Positions 16,221 to 24,229 of a DNA stretch of 36,389 nucleotides are shown here, piece after piece. The DNA is from an uncultured Lachnospiraceae bacterium (GTDB taxonomy: Bacteria; Bacillota; Clostridia; Lachnospirales; Lachnospiraceae). The position numbers and the translations under genes were made by a program. Numbering within the stretch: the first letter of the stretch is position 1; each line of letters begins with the position of its first letter. The DNA is taken from the NCBI GenBank assembly GCA_910579395.1, contig CAJTUC010000037.1:1-36389 (forward strand), written 5' to 3'. The notes below the pieces were generated by a model that was not told where the DNA came from, made no database searches, and was given only the letters and a program-made list of their open reading frames with translations.

Positions 16221-17079
16221 ATGCGACCCCTTCCTGCATGCCGTCGCTCAATGCCCGATAAAGCGCGGCGCGCGTCAGATTGATATAAGGCCCTACAAAA
16301 GCGATTTCGGAGATACCACAGGTGATAAAGCCGAGCATATGCCAGAGAATGAAGGATAAATCCAGCACAAAGGCATTCCATTTCTGTCCGTCCATCATCT
16401 TTTTACTGCGCTCCAGCACTTCCCTGTACGGCATATCCGGATTTTCCGCCAGAATAAATTCCACCATACAATACTGGTACTTCTTATAAATACCCGGAAT
16501 CAGGAAAAGCAGCGCCCACAGGAAAACATATAAATCCCGCATAAAGGTTGTTTTCACACCGTTCAGATAATGATGATCAAAAGTATAACCGAGTTCCGCA
16601 ATATTCCCTTTGTCGTCCAGACATTTCAGCATGAACCGCTGTGCGCCGACCCATAACGGGTTTACCAGAAATGCATCTATCGCCAGACCGGCGAGCATTA
16701 CGATGAAAAACAGGATTGCTATGACGACCGCAAGTGTAACAACGAATGCAGCGCGCGCTTTCCCGAGTCCGTCCAGTGCTCTTTCGATGCTGTCGCTAAT
16801 GGTATATGCCATGTTCTCAATGAGTCCGCTCTGACCTGGCGCATCCTCTCCCGCGCTGGTCCGGTCAAAATCCCCCTCATTATCCGGTATATCCGTTTCG
16901 ACCGGCACCGGATTGTCTGCCTTTTCCCTCTCTCCGCCGCCTGCAATGGAAGATGAGGAAGAATAACTCACTCCACCACTCAGCATGATAAAAATAAAAG
17001 ATACAAACACCACTTTCCAGTAGTTCCTTCTCAGTGCTTCTTTTGCTCTTTCCTTTAATTCACTTCTCGTCCACTTCAT
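16210..17079 (-). CDS. DUF975 family integral membrane protein
   Basis: The start MKWTRSELKERAKEALRRNYWK is the typical entry of DUF975 proteins: a basic amphipathic helix leading into a membrane helix (VVFVSFIFIML). A Ser/Gly- and acid-rich loop (about residues 40-100) follows, then several membrane segments including one near LAVVIAILFFIVMLAGLAI and the conserved DLYVFLWALLFLIPGIYKKYQYCMVEFILAENP-like region typical of the family. Its function is unknown. An in-frame GTG at 17100 exists, but ATG 17079 has AGGGAG nine bases upstream and matches the family N-terminus. It overlaps the response-regulator gene by 11 bases, so it is probably a target or accessory of that two-component system. Confidence 0.88.
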   Translation of the reverse strand: MKWTRSELKERAKEALRRNYWKVVFVSFIFIMLSGGVSYSSSSSIAGGGEREKADNPVPVETDIPDNEGDFDRTSAGEDAPGQSGLIENMAYTISDSIERALDGLGKARAAFVVTLAVVIAILFFIVMLAGLAIDAFLVNPLWVGAQRFMLKCLDDKGNIAELGYTFDHHYLNGVKTTFMRDLYVFLWALLFLIPGIYKKYQYCMVEFILAENPDMPYREVLERSKKMMDGQKWNAFVLDLSFILWHMLGFITCGISEIAFVGPYINLTRAALYRALSDGMQEGVAYEL

Positions 17080-17100
17080 TTTTCTATTCTCCCTGTTCAC

Positions 17101-17217
17101 TGTTCTGTTTTAGGATGTGAGAGCATCCTGTTTTGTTGTTAAACCAAGAATAACACCCTAACCTTAAACAAAAAACGGAGAAAGCTTAATTTAACCTTAA
17201 CAGTTCCTAACATCAAA
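17101..17217 (-). promoter_or_regulatory. Control region of the DUF975-regulator-kinase operon with spaced direct repeats
   Basis: The minus strand carries TTAAGGTTA twice (17192-17200 and 17159-17167), exactly 33 bases apart, which is about three helical turns. A related GTTAGGAAC lies just upstream. Same-face direct repeats before an operon that encodes its own OmpR-type regulator suggest binding sites for that regulator. A 6-bp hairpin (AGGATG/CATCCT, 17112-17129) lies in the leader without a U-tract, so it is not an intrinsic terminator. I could not fix the -35/-10 elements. Confidence 0.5.
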
Positions 17218-18852
17218 TTAACTGCTTTGCAGATTCATATACCGGATATACATTTCTTCAAAGTTTTCCTGTTCGGCAAGATTGATACTCTCAATCCCCT
17301 GCAGCGTCTTATTCAGCCTTTCTTCCTGTAACCTGCCTGTCCACAGGTCTTTTCCCATTTGAAAAGCGCCAGCAAGGGAAGTATTGCCGACCGCCCTCGT
17401 GTACCGCTTCCATTTTTCCGGCAAAAGCCCTATAACGGCTGCCGCATCCACATCCAGATAGCAGCCGAAGCCGCCCGCCAGACAGACCTGAGAAATTTCG
17501 GGGCAGCCCATCTTCTTCCACAAGACTTCCACACCTGCACGGACTGCCGCCTTCGCCATCTGCAAGTCCCGGATATCTTTCTGCGTCAGGTAAACGCCGT
17601 CCGATGAACCGGGAGCGTTCATGGCATCGGAAAGGGCGACTGTAACTCCTTCCTCAAAATAGGGTCCCGCCATCAGTCCCGTCTCGTCAATGATGCCTTC
17701 TTTTAATAAGAAAGCCGTCACCGCTACCATATCGCTTCCAGCCACCGCCTTGCCGGGACCGCCTTCAAAAGCCGGGCCCGCCGCCGTCGCAGTCACGATC
17801 ATGCGTTTCCCATCCGTGATTGCCATTTCACCGTTGGTTCCAAGGTCAATAAAAAGCGCCGCACCCTGCATTTTCAATGTATACAGCCCCGCTGCGATAT
17901 CGCCGCCCACAAAAGCACTGATTCCTGGCGCGATATAGATTGGGAGCCGATTGTCATTGACCCGTTCAGTCATCTCCATATCTCCATCCATCACTTCAAT
18001 CTGCGGCGCCTCCGCATTGTCTGAAAGCATAAGCATACATTTCTGCAGGCCGAGTTTTACCGGCGTAAAAGGGCTTTTCCCCAGTCCTTCCGTGGAAAGC
18101 CCCATCAAAAGATGCTCCATTGTCGTATTTCCGGCGATGCACATGCAGCACAGAGAGACAATCTGCCCTGACGTTTCTTTGTCTACCGTTTTCTCTCCAG
18201 AAATTTCCTGTCCCGCCGCATCGCAAAAACGACGGAACCTCTTGACGCCTTCCTGCAGGACCTTCCACACACTTTCCCGCAAAACACCCGCCGCGCCCGC
18301 ATTGGCCGCCTGTATTCTGGAAAGCACATCGGCTCCGTAACTCCTCTGGGGATTCATGGCACAATAAGTATCCACGGCCTGCCCGGAATCGATATCCATC
18401 AACTGCATCGCAATGGTAGTCGTGCCCAGATCGACGGCGATCAGATAGCGCTTTTCCGTTCGTTCTTCCTGACCGAAATGGTCATTTTTTTCTGACACAT
18501 CCATCATATCCGATGTATTCGTTAGAATTTCTATTTTCCGGGGCTGCACGAATGCCAGTCGGATGACACAATCGTTTCGGGGCCTTGCCATACAGGCAAG
18601 GCGGTATCCGAGCCGAAGCTCATCCGGCGTAAATGCCTGCCTTTCCAGACTTGTCGGAAGCGGCGCCGCCTGTAAGAACCGCACCCGGCACCTTTTACAG
18701 GTACCTCTTCCTCCGCAGAAATTACCGGAAATCAGTTCCTTTTTCAGCAAAGTCGTCATCAACGTCATGTCTGAATCATGTGTCACTTTGATTTCCTGCC
18801 GTTCCTGTCCCTCGTTTTCCGTTATGATCGTAATTTGAATGGTTTCAGACAA
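17218..18852 (-). CDS. RACo-like ASKHA-family corrinoid-protein activator with N-terminal 2Fe-2S ferredoxin domain
   Basis: Numbering from ATG 18870. An N-terminal plant-type ferredoxin domain has Cys52, Cys58, Cys61 (C-x5-C-x2-C) and Cys93. The remainder is the ASKHA/DUF4445 ATPase: phosphate-1 loop AVDLGTTTIAMQL, CIAGNTTMEHLL, IDLGTNGEMAI and LAGGFGCYLDVDAA. RACo-type proteins use ATP to reduce inactive Co(II) corrinoid proteins to Co(I) for methyl transfer. No corrinoid protein or methyltransferase is encoded nearby, so the partner is unknown. The start is uncertain: ATG 18870 lacks a ribosome site and overlaps DUF4250 by 26 bases, whereas TTG 18852 follows GAGGAG by 10 bases, overlaps by 8 and gives MSETIQITIIT. 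I favour TTG. It forms a two-gene unit with DUF4250. Confidence 0.9.
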   Translation of the reverse strand: MSETIQITIITENEGQERQEIKVTHDSDMTLMTTLLKKELISGNFCGGRGTCKRCRVRFLQAAPLPTSLERQAFTPDELRLGYRLACMARPRNDCVIRLAFVQPRKIEILTNTSDMMDVSEKNDHFGQEERTEKRYLIAVDLGTTTIAMQLMDIDSGQAVDTYCAMNPQRSYGADVLSRIQAANAGAAGVLRESVWKVLQEGVKRFRRFCDAAGQEISGEKTVDKETSGQIVSLCCMCIAGNTTMEHLLMGLSTEGLGKSPFTPVKLGLQKCMLMLSDNAEAPQIEVMDGDMEMTERVNDNRLPIYIAPGISAFVGGDIAAGLYTLKMQGAALFIDLGTNGEMAITDGKRMIVTATAAGPAFEGGPGKAVAGSDMVAVTAFLLKEGIIDETGLMAGPYFEEGVTVALSDAMNAPGSSDGVYLTQKDIRDLQMAKAAVRAGVEVLWKKMGCPEISQVCLAGGFGCYLDVDAAAVIGLLPEKWKRYTRAVGNTSLAGAFQMGKDLWTGRLQEERLNKTLQGIESINLAEQENFEEMYIRYMNLQSS

Positions 18853-19018
18853 ACTGATTTTTCTCCTCATTATAATGATAATCTATGGAAGCCAGTTTTT
18901 GAACGATTTCCGCCTCGCTGATGTCCATATCATCGCAGAGAGCGTCCAGACTTGTATAAAAGTCACGCAGCTTCAAGTTTACATAACTAAGAAGCATTGC
19001 CGGGTCGGATGGTATCAT
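18845..19018 (-). CDS. DUF4250 domain-containing small protein
   Basis: A 57-residue protein starting MIPSDPAMLLSYVNLKLRDF and ending YHYNEEKNQFV, which is the full-length pattern of DUF4250 as I know it from Clostridia. Function is unknown; it looks like a compact, soluble helical protein, perhaps with a helix-turn-helix-like core (DALCDDMDISEAEIVQKLASI). An open frame extends upstream to 19090, but ATG 19018 has AAAGGG nine bases upstream and the family begins exactly at this Met. The stop overlaps the start of the RACo-like gene, so the two are translationally coupled. Confidence 0.88.
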   Translation of the reverse strand: MIPSDPAMLLSYVNLKLRDFYTSLDALCDDMDISEAEIVQKLASIDYHYNEEKNQFV

Positions 19019-19062
19019 AGGGATTCGCCCTTTCTTCGTCATTTTTTTAATGCAGTTCCATT

Positions 19063-19090
19063 TAGATAATTGTGAAACGTATTCTTTCAA
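19063..19090 (-). promoter_or_regulatory. Possible promoter supplied by a repeat-element end
   Basis: On the minus strand TTGAAA (19085-19090) is followed after 16 bases by TATCTA (19063-19068), about 45 bases before the DUF4250 start. Both hexamers lie within the terminal repeat of the neighbouring inverted-repeat element, so the element may drive the DUF4250-RACo unit. Confidence 0.35.
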
Positions 19091-19295
19091 GATAACAGTT
19101 GTACGAACTAGACAAATCGCAAGCAGGGTGCTTCGTAACCGCTAGGCCACTGAAAGTGGACTTGTGTTTCAGACGCCGTATTCTGGCGTCTTATGCACCG
19201 CTGCGAGTGACGGGCAGCGAAAGCGTGCTCTGCGGTGATTATCTATTTGGGACAACGGGAGCCTTAGAAATCATAGTTTCACAATTACCTATCTA
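19063..19295. repeat. About 230-bp inverted-repeat (MITE-like) element
   Basis: AATTGTGAAAC at 19068-19078 is the exact reverse complement of 19276-19286. Outer TAGAT sequences also pair with a 3-base offset, and weaker pairing continues inward for about 25 more bases (both arms have TTTC then GTTGT). Inside are nested small palindromes: CCACT-GAA-AGTGG near 19146-19158 and GACGCC...GGCGTC near 19168-19190. No convincing ORF is contained. This looks like a non-autonomous transposable or structured intergenic element. It fills the gap between the LD-carboxypeptidase-like gene and DUF4250. Confidence 0.55.
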
Positions 19296-19299
19296 TACT

Positions 19300-20322
19300 T
19301 CAACGTAATTCCATTTTCACCGTATACCGGTTTCCTTCGGCATAAATCCGGGCAAAACTGCCGCATATAAGAGGCATCATCGGGGGAATATGGCCGATAT
19401 CCAAATCCATGAGCACCGGCACGTCATACTTTTTGACCACCTCGTAAACCGCCTGATACTGGTCCAGCCCCATCATCTCCTGTCCGTGGCAGAGCGGCCT
19501 TCCGAGCAAAAAGCCTTTACAGTGTTTGAACCAGCCTGCATGCTCCATCTGCCACATGGCGCGCCGGATGCCCATCACATTCAGATCGCAGGCTTCCAGA
19601 AACCATATTATTCCGTCATCCCGGTAACGCTCCGCAAAATCGCAGACTTTATCATATTTTGTACCTAACATATTGACCAGACAGTCCATGCAGCCGCCGA
19701 GCAGCCGGCCCGAAAAGTCCAGTGCTTTGTCCGGAAATTTCCGGATAACAGAAGGCTCTGTTACATAATAGGGCGCATACGGATTCTCTTCATCTTTCAA
19801 GGATTCCTTTTCCCATTTATCATAGCCCTGCAATTCCAGCGATTTTCCGGTCAAAAGATTCATTGCATCCCAAAGCGCCGGATGCCATGGCTCCATACCA
19901 AAGGCCGCGGCGCAGGGGCCGTAAATGGATGCCACATCGCAGAGCGTCGCCAGCAGAAACGTCATATTTGTATTATCGGAGTACCCCATATACCATTTCG
20001 GTGCGGCCTGTTTGATCTGCTCGAAATTTACATAATCCAAAACCTCACACATCAATTCCCCGCCGCCGCAGGAAATCAGACAGTCATTCTCTTTGCTGCA
20101 ATAAAAATCCCGAAGTTCCTCACCGCATTTCTCCGGCGTATTGCTGATACCGATTCCCTGCTCCGCATAGCAGTTCGGCCCTATATGAAATTGATACCCC
20201 TCTTCTTTCCACTTTTTCTGCGCATTTAAAAAAGCACTTTTATAAGGCTCTGTCGCACATCCGAAAGAAGGTGCAACAAAGCCTATTGTTCCGTTTGGAG
20301 GCAAAAATGCAGGATATCTCAT
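19300..20322 (-). CDS. S66-family LD-carboxypeptidase / MccF-like serine peptidase
   Basis: The 340-residue protein matches S66 peptidases (LdcA/MccF), which cut an L-D amide bond in recycled peptidoglycan peptides or inactivate microcin-C-like compounds. It opens with GTIGFVAPSFG, has the nucleophile elbow GYSDNT (Ser115 from this start), a WFLEACDLN segment with the catalytic Glu, and DIGHIPPMMPL with the catalytic His. There is no signal peptide, so it is cytoplasmic. A longer frame begins at ATG 20355, but MRYPAFL at 20322 is the usual S66 N-terminus and has AGGTGA just upstream. It is a single-gene unit with its own promoter. Substrate preference cannot be told from the sequence. Confidence 0.88.
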   Translation of the reverse strand: MRYPAFLPPNGTIGFVAPSFGCATEPYKSAFLNAQKKWKEEGYQFHIGPNCYAEQGIGISNTPEKCGEELRDFYCSKENDCLISCGGGELMCEVLDYVNFEQIKQAAPKWYMGYSDNTNMTFLLATLCDVASIYGPCAAAFGMEPWHPALWDAMNLLTGKSLELQGYDKWEKESLKDEENPYAPYYVTEPSVIRKFPDKALDFSGRLLGGCMDCLVNMLGTKYDKVCDFAERYRDDGIIWFLEACDLNVMGIRRAMWQMEHAGWFKHCKGFLLGRPLCHGQEMMGLDQYQAVYEVVKKYDVPVLMDLDIGHIPPMMPLICGSFARIYAEGNRYTVKMELR

Positions 20323-20383
20323 AACATCACCTGTTCCTTCCCAAATTTCATTCATACCGCCTGCAGTGGCACAAGCAGTCTAT

Positions 20384-20441
20384 GGAGAATGACTCACCGA
20401 GACATTCTCCGAGGCTAACTTCTTCTCATACTTTCATTATA
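20384..20441 (-). promoter_or_regulatory. Promoter -10 and leader hairpin of the S66 gene
   Basis: A consensus TATAAT lies at 20436-20441 on the minus strand; the -35 is weak (GTGGCA at 18 bases). The transcript would contain a hairpin with an 8-bp perfect stem GGAGAATG/CATTCTCC (20384-20410) and no U-tract. It may stabilise the leader or be a small repeat. Confidence 0.5.
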
Positions 20442-20515
20442 TCGTTTTCGGCGGCTATTTGCCACGCCTATTTTTATAATTATTTCTGCAGTTATTTCAT
20501 ACTTATTTCTTAATT

Positions 20516-23104
20516 TTATGCCTGTTTTTTCCTAGCCGACAATTTTCCGTTCTCCACCACGATGAGAATCGTATCCCGTGCCGCAATCCGGTCTTCCAGA
20601 ATCAGCTTCGCCGATAAAGTCTCCACATATTTCTGGATATACCGTTTCAAGGGTCTTGCTCCATAAACCGGGTCATAGGCGTTTTCAATAATGAAGTCCT
20701 CCGCCTCCGGTGTCAGTTCCACGAGCAGTTCTCTGTCAGCCAGACATTTGTTCAGGTCCCCGATGACCAGACGGATGATATCATGTGTGACTTCTTTGGT
20801 CAATGGCTTGAACAATACGATTTCATCGAGACGATTCAAGAACTCCGGCCGGAAATGATTCCGAAGATCGCCCATGACAAGCGCTTCCGTCTCCGGTTTA
20901 ATGCTGCCGTCTTCACTGATTCCATCCAGCAGATATTCCGCGCCGATGTTGGAAGTCATAATCAGAATCGTGTTTTTGAAGTCCACCGTTCTGCCCTGAG
21001 AGTCCGTAATCCGCCCGTCGTCCAGCACCTGCAAAAGCACGTTGAAAACGTCGGGATGCGCCTTTTCAATCTCATCGAACAGGACAACTGAGTACGGTTT
21101 TCTCCTGACTGCTTCGGTCAACTGTCCACCCTCTTCATAACCGACATATCCGGGAGGCGCTCCAATCAGTCTGGAAACAGAGTATTTCTCCATATATTCA
21201 CTCATATCGATACGCACCATATTGTTCTCATCGTCAAACAGCGATGCCGCCAACGCTTTCGCCAATTCCGTTTTGCCGACACCGGTAGGCCCCATGAACA
21301 GGAAAGAGCCGATGGGCTTCGTAGGGTCCTTGATGCCCGCCTTAGAACGGATGATTGCCTCCGTCACCGTCGTTACGCCTTCTTCCTGCCCGATAACACG
21401 CTTATGCAGTTCCTCGTCCAGATGCAGCGTTTTGTTCCGTTCGCTCTCCGTCAGTTTCGCCACCGGAATGCCCGTCCAGCGGGAAATGATCTTTGCAATT
21501 TCCTCTTCCGAAACGCTCTCATGCACGAGGGAAAGTTCCTGATGCCTTACTTTTTCTTCCTCGATTTCAAGCTGCTGTTTTAAAGAGGGCATCTTCCCGT
21601 AACTGAGTTCCGCAGCTTTTTCATAATCGCCCTCGCGCTGTGCAATCTGAATCTGATTGTTGACATCATCGATTTCCTCACGGATTTTGGACAGTTTTTC
21701 GACGGAAGCCTTTTCGTTCTCCCACTGCGCCATCCGGTTATCCAGCTCGGCTTTTAACTCGGCCAGTTCACGCTGTAAATTCTCAAGACGCTCTTGACTC
21801 AATCGGTCATCCTCTTTTTTCAAGGCTGTTTCCTCGATTTCCAGCTGCATGACTTTACGCCGCAGTTCATCCAGTTCTGTCGGCATGGAATCCAGTTCCG
21901 TTTTGATCAGCGCACACGCTTCATCCACCAGATCGATTGCCTTGTCCGGAAGGAAACGGTCGGAAAGATAACGATTCGAAAGCACCGCCGCGCTGACCAA
22001 TGCAGTATCCATGATTTTGACGCCGTGATAGACCTCATACCGCTCTTTCAGCCCACGCAGAATGGATATGGTATCCTCTACGGTCGGCTCTTCTACCAAC
22101 ACCGGCTGGAAACGCCGCTCCAGCGCGGCATCTTTTTCAATATACTGACGGTATTCATCCAAAGTGGTAGCGCCGATGCAATGCAGTTCCCCCCTCGCCA
22201 GCATGGGCTTGAGCATATTGCCGGCATCCAGTGCACCGTCCGTCTTGCCCGCACCAACGATTGTGTGCAGCTCATCGATGAACAAAATGATCTGTCCGTC
22301 GCTGTTCTTCACATCATCCAGCACCGCCTTCAGACGTTCCTCGAACTCACCCCGGTATTTCGCGCCCGCCACCAGCGCCCCCATATCCAGTGCAAAAATC
22401 TTTTTATCCTTTAATCCTTCCGGCACATCCCCGCGGACAATCCGCTGCGCCAGCCCTTCTACGACTGCGGTCTTTCCGACGCCCGGCTCCCCGATCAGGA
22501 CCGGATTGTTCTTCGTTTTTCTGGAAAGGATACGGATCACGTTGCGAATCTCATTATCCCGCCCGATAACGGGGTCAAGCTTCTGGTTCCGCGCCTTTTC
22601 CACCAAATCCTGACCGTATTTTTCCAACGTATCATAGGTCGCTTCCGGATTATCGGAAGTCACTCGCTGGTTCCCGCGCACTGTGGAAAGCGCCTGTAAA
22701 AAGCGTTCCCTCGTTATCCCGAATTCCCGAAAAATCTCTTTGATCTCTCTTCCCGGATGCTTCAGCATGGCAAGAAAAAGATGCTCAACGGAAACATATT
22801 CGTCGCCTAGCTGCTTCGCCTCATCCTCGGCCGTCACAAGCACTTTGTTCAAGTCCTGACCGACATAAATCTGTCCGCCCTGCACTTTAACGCGCTTCTG
22901 AAGTCCCTGCTCCACACGGTTCAGGAAATATTCCTTGTTAATCTCCATTTTCTCTATCAATTTCAGAATCAGGCTGTCCTCTATCGTCAAAAGGCTGTAA
23001 AGAAGATGCTCCTGTTCAATTTCCTGATTGCCGTATTCGTATGCCAGTTTCTCGCATTGCTCTACGGCCTGCATTGATTTCTGCGTAAATTTGGTTAAAT
23101 TCAT
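20516..23104 (-). CDS. clpB: ATP-dependent disaggregase ClpB
   Basis: A class I Hsp100 of 862 residues, the standard ClpB length. It has an N-terminal Clp repeat domain (NLTKFTQKSMQAVEQC... to about 145), a first AAA+ domain with Walker A GEPGVGKTA (205-213) and IDELHTI, a long coiled-coil middle domain (about 400-530) characteristic of ClpB rather than ClpC, and a second AAA+ domain with GPTGVGKTE (about 600). It threads aggregated proteins through its hexamer together with DnaK. An in-frame GTG at 23122 exists, but ATG 23104 is preceded by GAGGAGGCAGGAG and gives the usual MNLTKFTQ start. It is monocistronic and controlled by a CIRCE operator. Confidence 0.98.
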   Translation of the reverse strand: MNLTKFTQKSMQAVEQCEKLAYEYGNQEIEQEHLLYSLLTIEDSLILKLIEKMEINKEYFLNRVEQGLQKRVKVQGGQIYVGQDLNKVLVTAEDEAKQLGDEYVSVEHLFLAMLKHPGREIKEIFREFGITRERFLQALSTVRGNQRVTSDNPEATYDTLEKYGQDLVEKARNQKLDPVIGRDNEIRNVIRILSRKTKNNPVLIGEPGVGKTAVVEGLAQRIVRGDVPEGLKDKKIFALDMGALVAGAKYRGEFEERLKAVLDDVKNSDGQIILFIDELHTIVGAGKTDGALDAGNMLKPMLARGELHCIGATTLDEYRQYIEKDAALERRFQPVLVEEPTVEDTISILRGLKERYEVYHGVKIMDTALVSAAVLSNRYLSDRFLPDKAIDLVDEACALIKTELDSMPTELDELRRKVMQLEIEETALKKEDDRLSQERLENLQRELAELKAELDNRMAQWENEKASVEKLSKIREEIDDVNNQIQIAQREGDYEKAAELSYGKMPSLKQQLEIEEEKVRHQELSLVHESVSEEEIAKIISRWTGIPVAKLTESERNKTLHLDEELHKRVIGQEEGVTTVTEAIIRSKAGIKDPTKPIGSFLFMGPTGVGKTELAKALAASLFDDENNMVRIDMSEYMEKYSVSRLIGAPPGYVGYEEGGQLTEAVRRKPYSVVLFDEIEKAHPDVFNVLLQVLDDGRITDSQGRTVDFKNTILIMTSNIGAEYLLDGISEDGSIKPETEALVMGDLRNHFRPEFLNRLDEIVLFKPLTKEVTHDIIRLVIGDLNKCLADRELLVELTPEAEDFIIENAYDPVYGARPLKRYIQKYVETLSAKLILEDRIAARDTILIVVENGKLSARKKQA

Positions 23105-23200
23105 AATCTCCTGCCTCCTCACTTTTTTATTTCATTTATGACATTGATGCTCTCATATTGAAATGTTACCAGAAAAAGTTTTTGTTCTAGTTGCAATATA

Positions 23201-23243
23201 ACAATATCCCTTTTTGTTAGCACTGTCAATAGGTGAGTGCTAA
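23201..23243 (-). promoter_or_regulatory. clpB promoter overlapping a CIRCE (HrcA) operator
   Basis: 23217-23243 reads TTAGCACTC, 9 bases, CAGTGCTAA on the minus strand: the CIRCE inverted repeat with one mismatch in the second arm (C for G). The -35 TTGACA (23224-23229) lies inside the operator and a -10 TATTGT (23201-23206) follows at exactly 17 bases. HrcA bound to CIRCE would block RNA polymerase; heat or misfolded-protein stress would relieve this. Confidence 0.93.
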
Positions 23244-23390
23244 TTATTTATTAAAATTTTGAAAACCCAGTGTTTATGCGTGTTTGCAGGTCCTGGAATT
23301 TAGAATATCACTCGTTATATACCTCTACTACACCATTACTACACCATTATCGTCTGTGCCGTCAAGACAAAAAGAGTGTGAACATGAAAT
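23244..23390. other. Intergenic region between clpB promoter and TnpW-like gene
   Basis: No gene recognised. A perfect tandem duplication of the 11-mer TACTACACCAT lies at 23326-23347. The plus-strand frame through this area (23270-23572) lacks a ribosome site and is antisense to the TnpW-like gene. Confidence 0.4.
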
Positions 23391-23570
23391 TTAATGATTT
23401 CCGCTCTGAATATCCCTTACAATCATGCGTTTCAGCTTATCCTGCAAGGTTTCCCTGCTCATTTCACTATAGTGGCACGTCACAAGGCAGGTCGTTTTGC
23501 CTATGGTCTTTACAAGGTGCGGGCGGCGTTCTTTGGTCTGCTGTTCCACATTGTTTTCTGACATATACAT
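23391..23570 (-). CDS. TnpW-like transposon-encoded small protein
   Basis: Translation of the minus strand gives a 59-residue basic protein (MYMSENNVEQQTKERRPHLV, then KTIGKTTCLVTCHYSEMSRE and a Lys/Arg-rich helix ending DIQSGNH). The core RRPHLVKTIGKTTYxVTxHFSxxSRET with a DKxKRM helix is what I recall for TnpW-family proteins of Tn4451-type elements of Clostridia. Their function is not established. AAGGAG lies four bases before the first ATG; a second ATG at 23564 is also possible at 10 bases. No tnpX/tnpZ lies beside it, so this looks like a remnant or boundary of a mobile element integrated next to clpB. Confidence 0.7.
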   Translation of the reverse strand: MYMSENNVEQQTKERRPHLVKTIGKTTCLVTCHYSEMSRETLQDKLKRMIVRDIQSGNH

Positions 23571-23584
23571 AAATCTCCTTTACA

Positions 23585-23620
23585 TGAAAATAGGGCATAC
23601 AGAGTAATCTCCATACGCCC
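23585..23620 (-). terminator. Intrinsic terminator after the chromate transporter pair
   Basis: On the minus strand GGGCGTATGGAG (23609-23620) pairs with CTCTGTATGCCC (23593-23604) in a 12-bp stem with three G-U pairs and an ATTA loop, followed by a short U-rich stretch. It lies about 45 bases after the second transporter gene and just before the TnpW-like gene. Confidence 0.7.
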
Positions 23621-23665
23621 GCTGTTGATAGTGGCTGTCAGTATTTTATGTTATACCTCCTCGTA

Positions 23666-24229
23666 TCAAACAATGGAATACAGCAATACTCCGGCTGCAC
23701 CTGCCCCCAACATCACATAAATTGGATTTACTTTCCATTTCCTCAAAACCAAAAAGCCAGCTGCAAAAATCATTACGGAAATTATGTTGATTCCACTCAA
23801 GTCAACCGGCAGGGTTCTTTCTCCGTAAAAAGCCATGATTACTAAGGTAATGCCAGCAGATGCAATCATGGCTACAACAGCAGGGCGAAGACCTGCAAGC
23901 ACCCCCTGTACCATTTTCAATCCACGAAAACGGTAATAAATATAGGCAAGTGTTATTACAATCACACAAGAGGGGAGAATACAGCCTACGGTGGCAATAA
24001 TTGCTCCCGGAATTCCTGCAACCTGAATCCCTACAAAGGTTGCTGAATTGATGGCAATCGGCCCCGGTGTCATTTCCGCAATCGTCATAATATCTGCAAA
24101 TTGGGTCATAGTCAACCACGGGTGAACATCAACAACTTGATTTTGAATCAGCGGCATGGCAGCATAACCACCGCCTATACTAAACAACCCAATTTGGAAG
24201 AAACTCCATAACAGTTCCAAATAAATCAT
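23666..24229 (-). CDS. Chromate transporter (CHR family), second half-length subunit
   Basis: A 187-residue single CHR-domain membrane protein with the signature FFQIGLFSIGGGYAAMPLI near the N-terminus and TPGPIAINSATFVG further on. Hydrophobic helices cover most of the rest. In the split form of the family two half-length paralogues together replace the fused ChrA, which exports chromate by ion-coupled transport; in gut Clostridia the physiological anion is uncertain. It overlaps the upstream paralogue by an ATGA and is followed by a terminator. Confidence 0.93.
   Translation of the reverse strand: MIYLELLWSFFQIGLFSIGGGYAAMPLIQNQVVDVHPWLTMTQFADIMTIAEMTPGPIAINSATFVGIQVAGIPGAIIATVGCILPSCVIVITLAYIYYRFRGLKMVQGVLAGLRPAVVAMIASAGITLVIMAFYGERTLPVDLSGINIISVMIFAAGFLVLRKWKVNPIYVMLGAGAAGVLLYSIV

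Noticed and set aside
17112..17129. Hairpin before DUF975 as a terminator or riboswitch
   Set aside because: Only a 6-bp stem, no U-tract and no recognisable aptamer.
23326..23347. Tandem 11-mer, considered as a CRISPR or iteron array
   Set aside because: Only two adjacent copies and no spacers, cas genes or replication gene.
23270..23572. 100-codon plus-strand frame near the clpB promoter
   Set aside because: Antisense to the TnpW-like gene, no ribosome site, unlikely composition.
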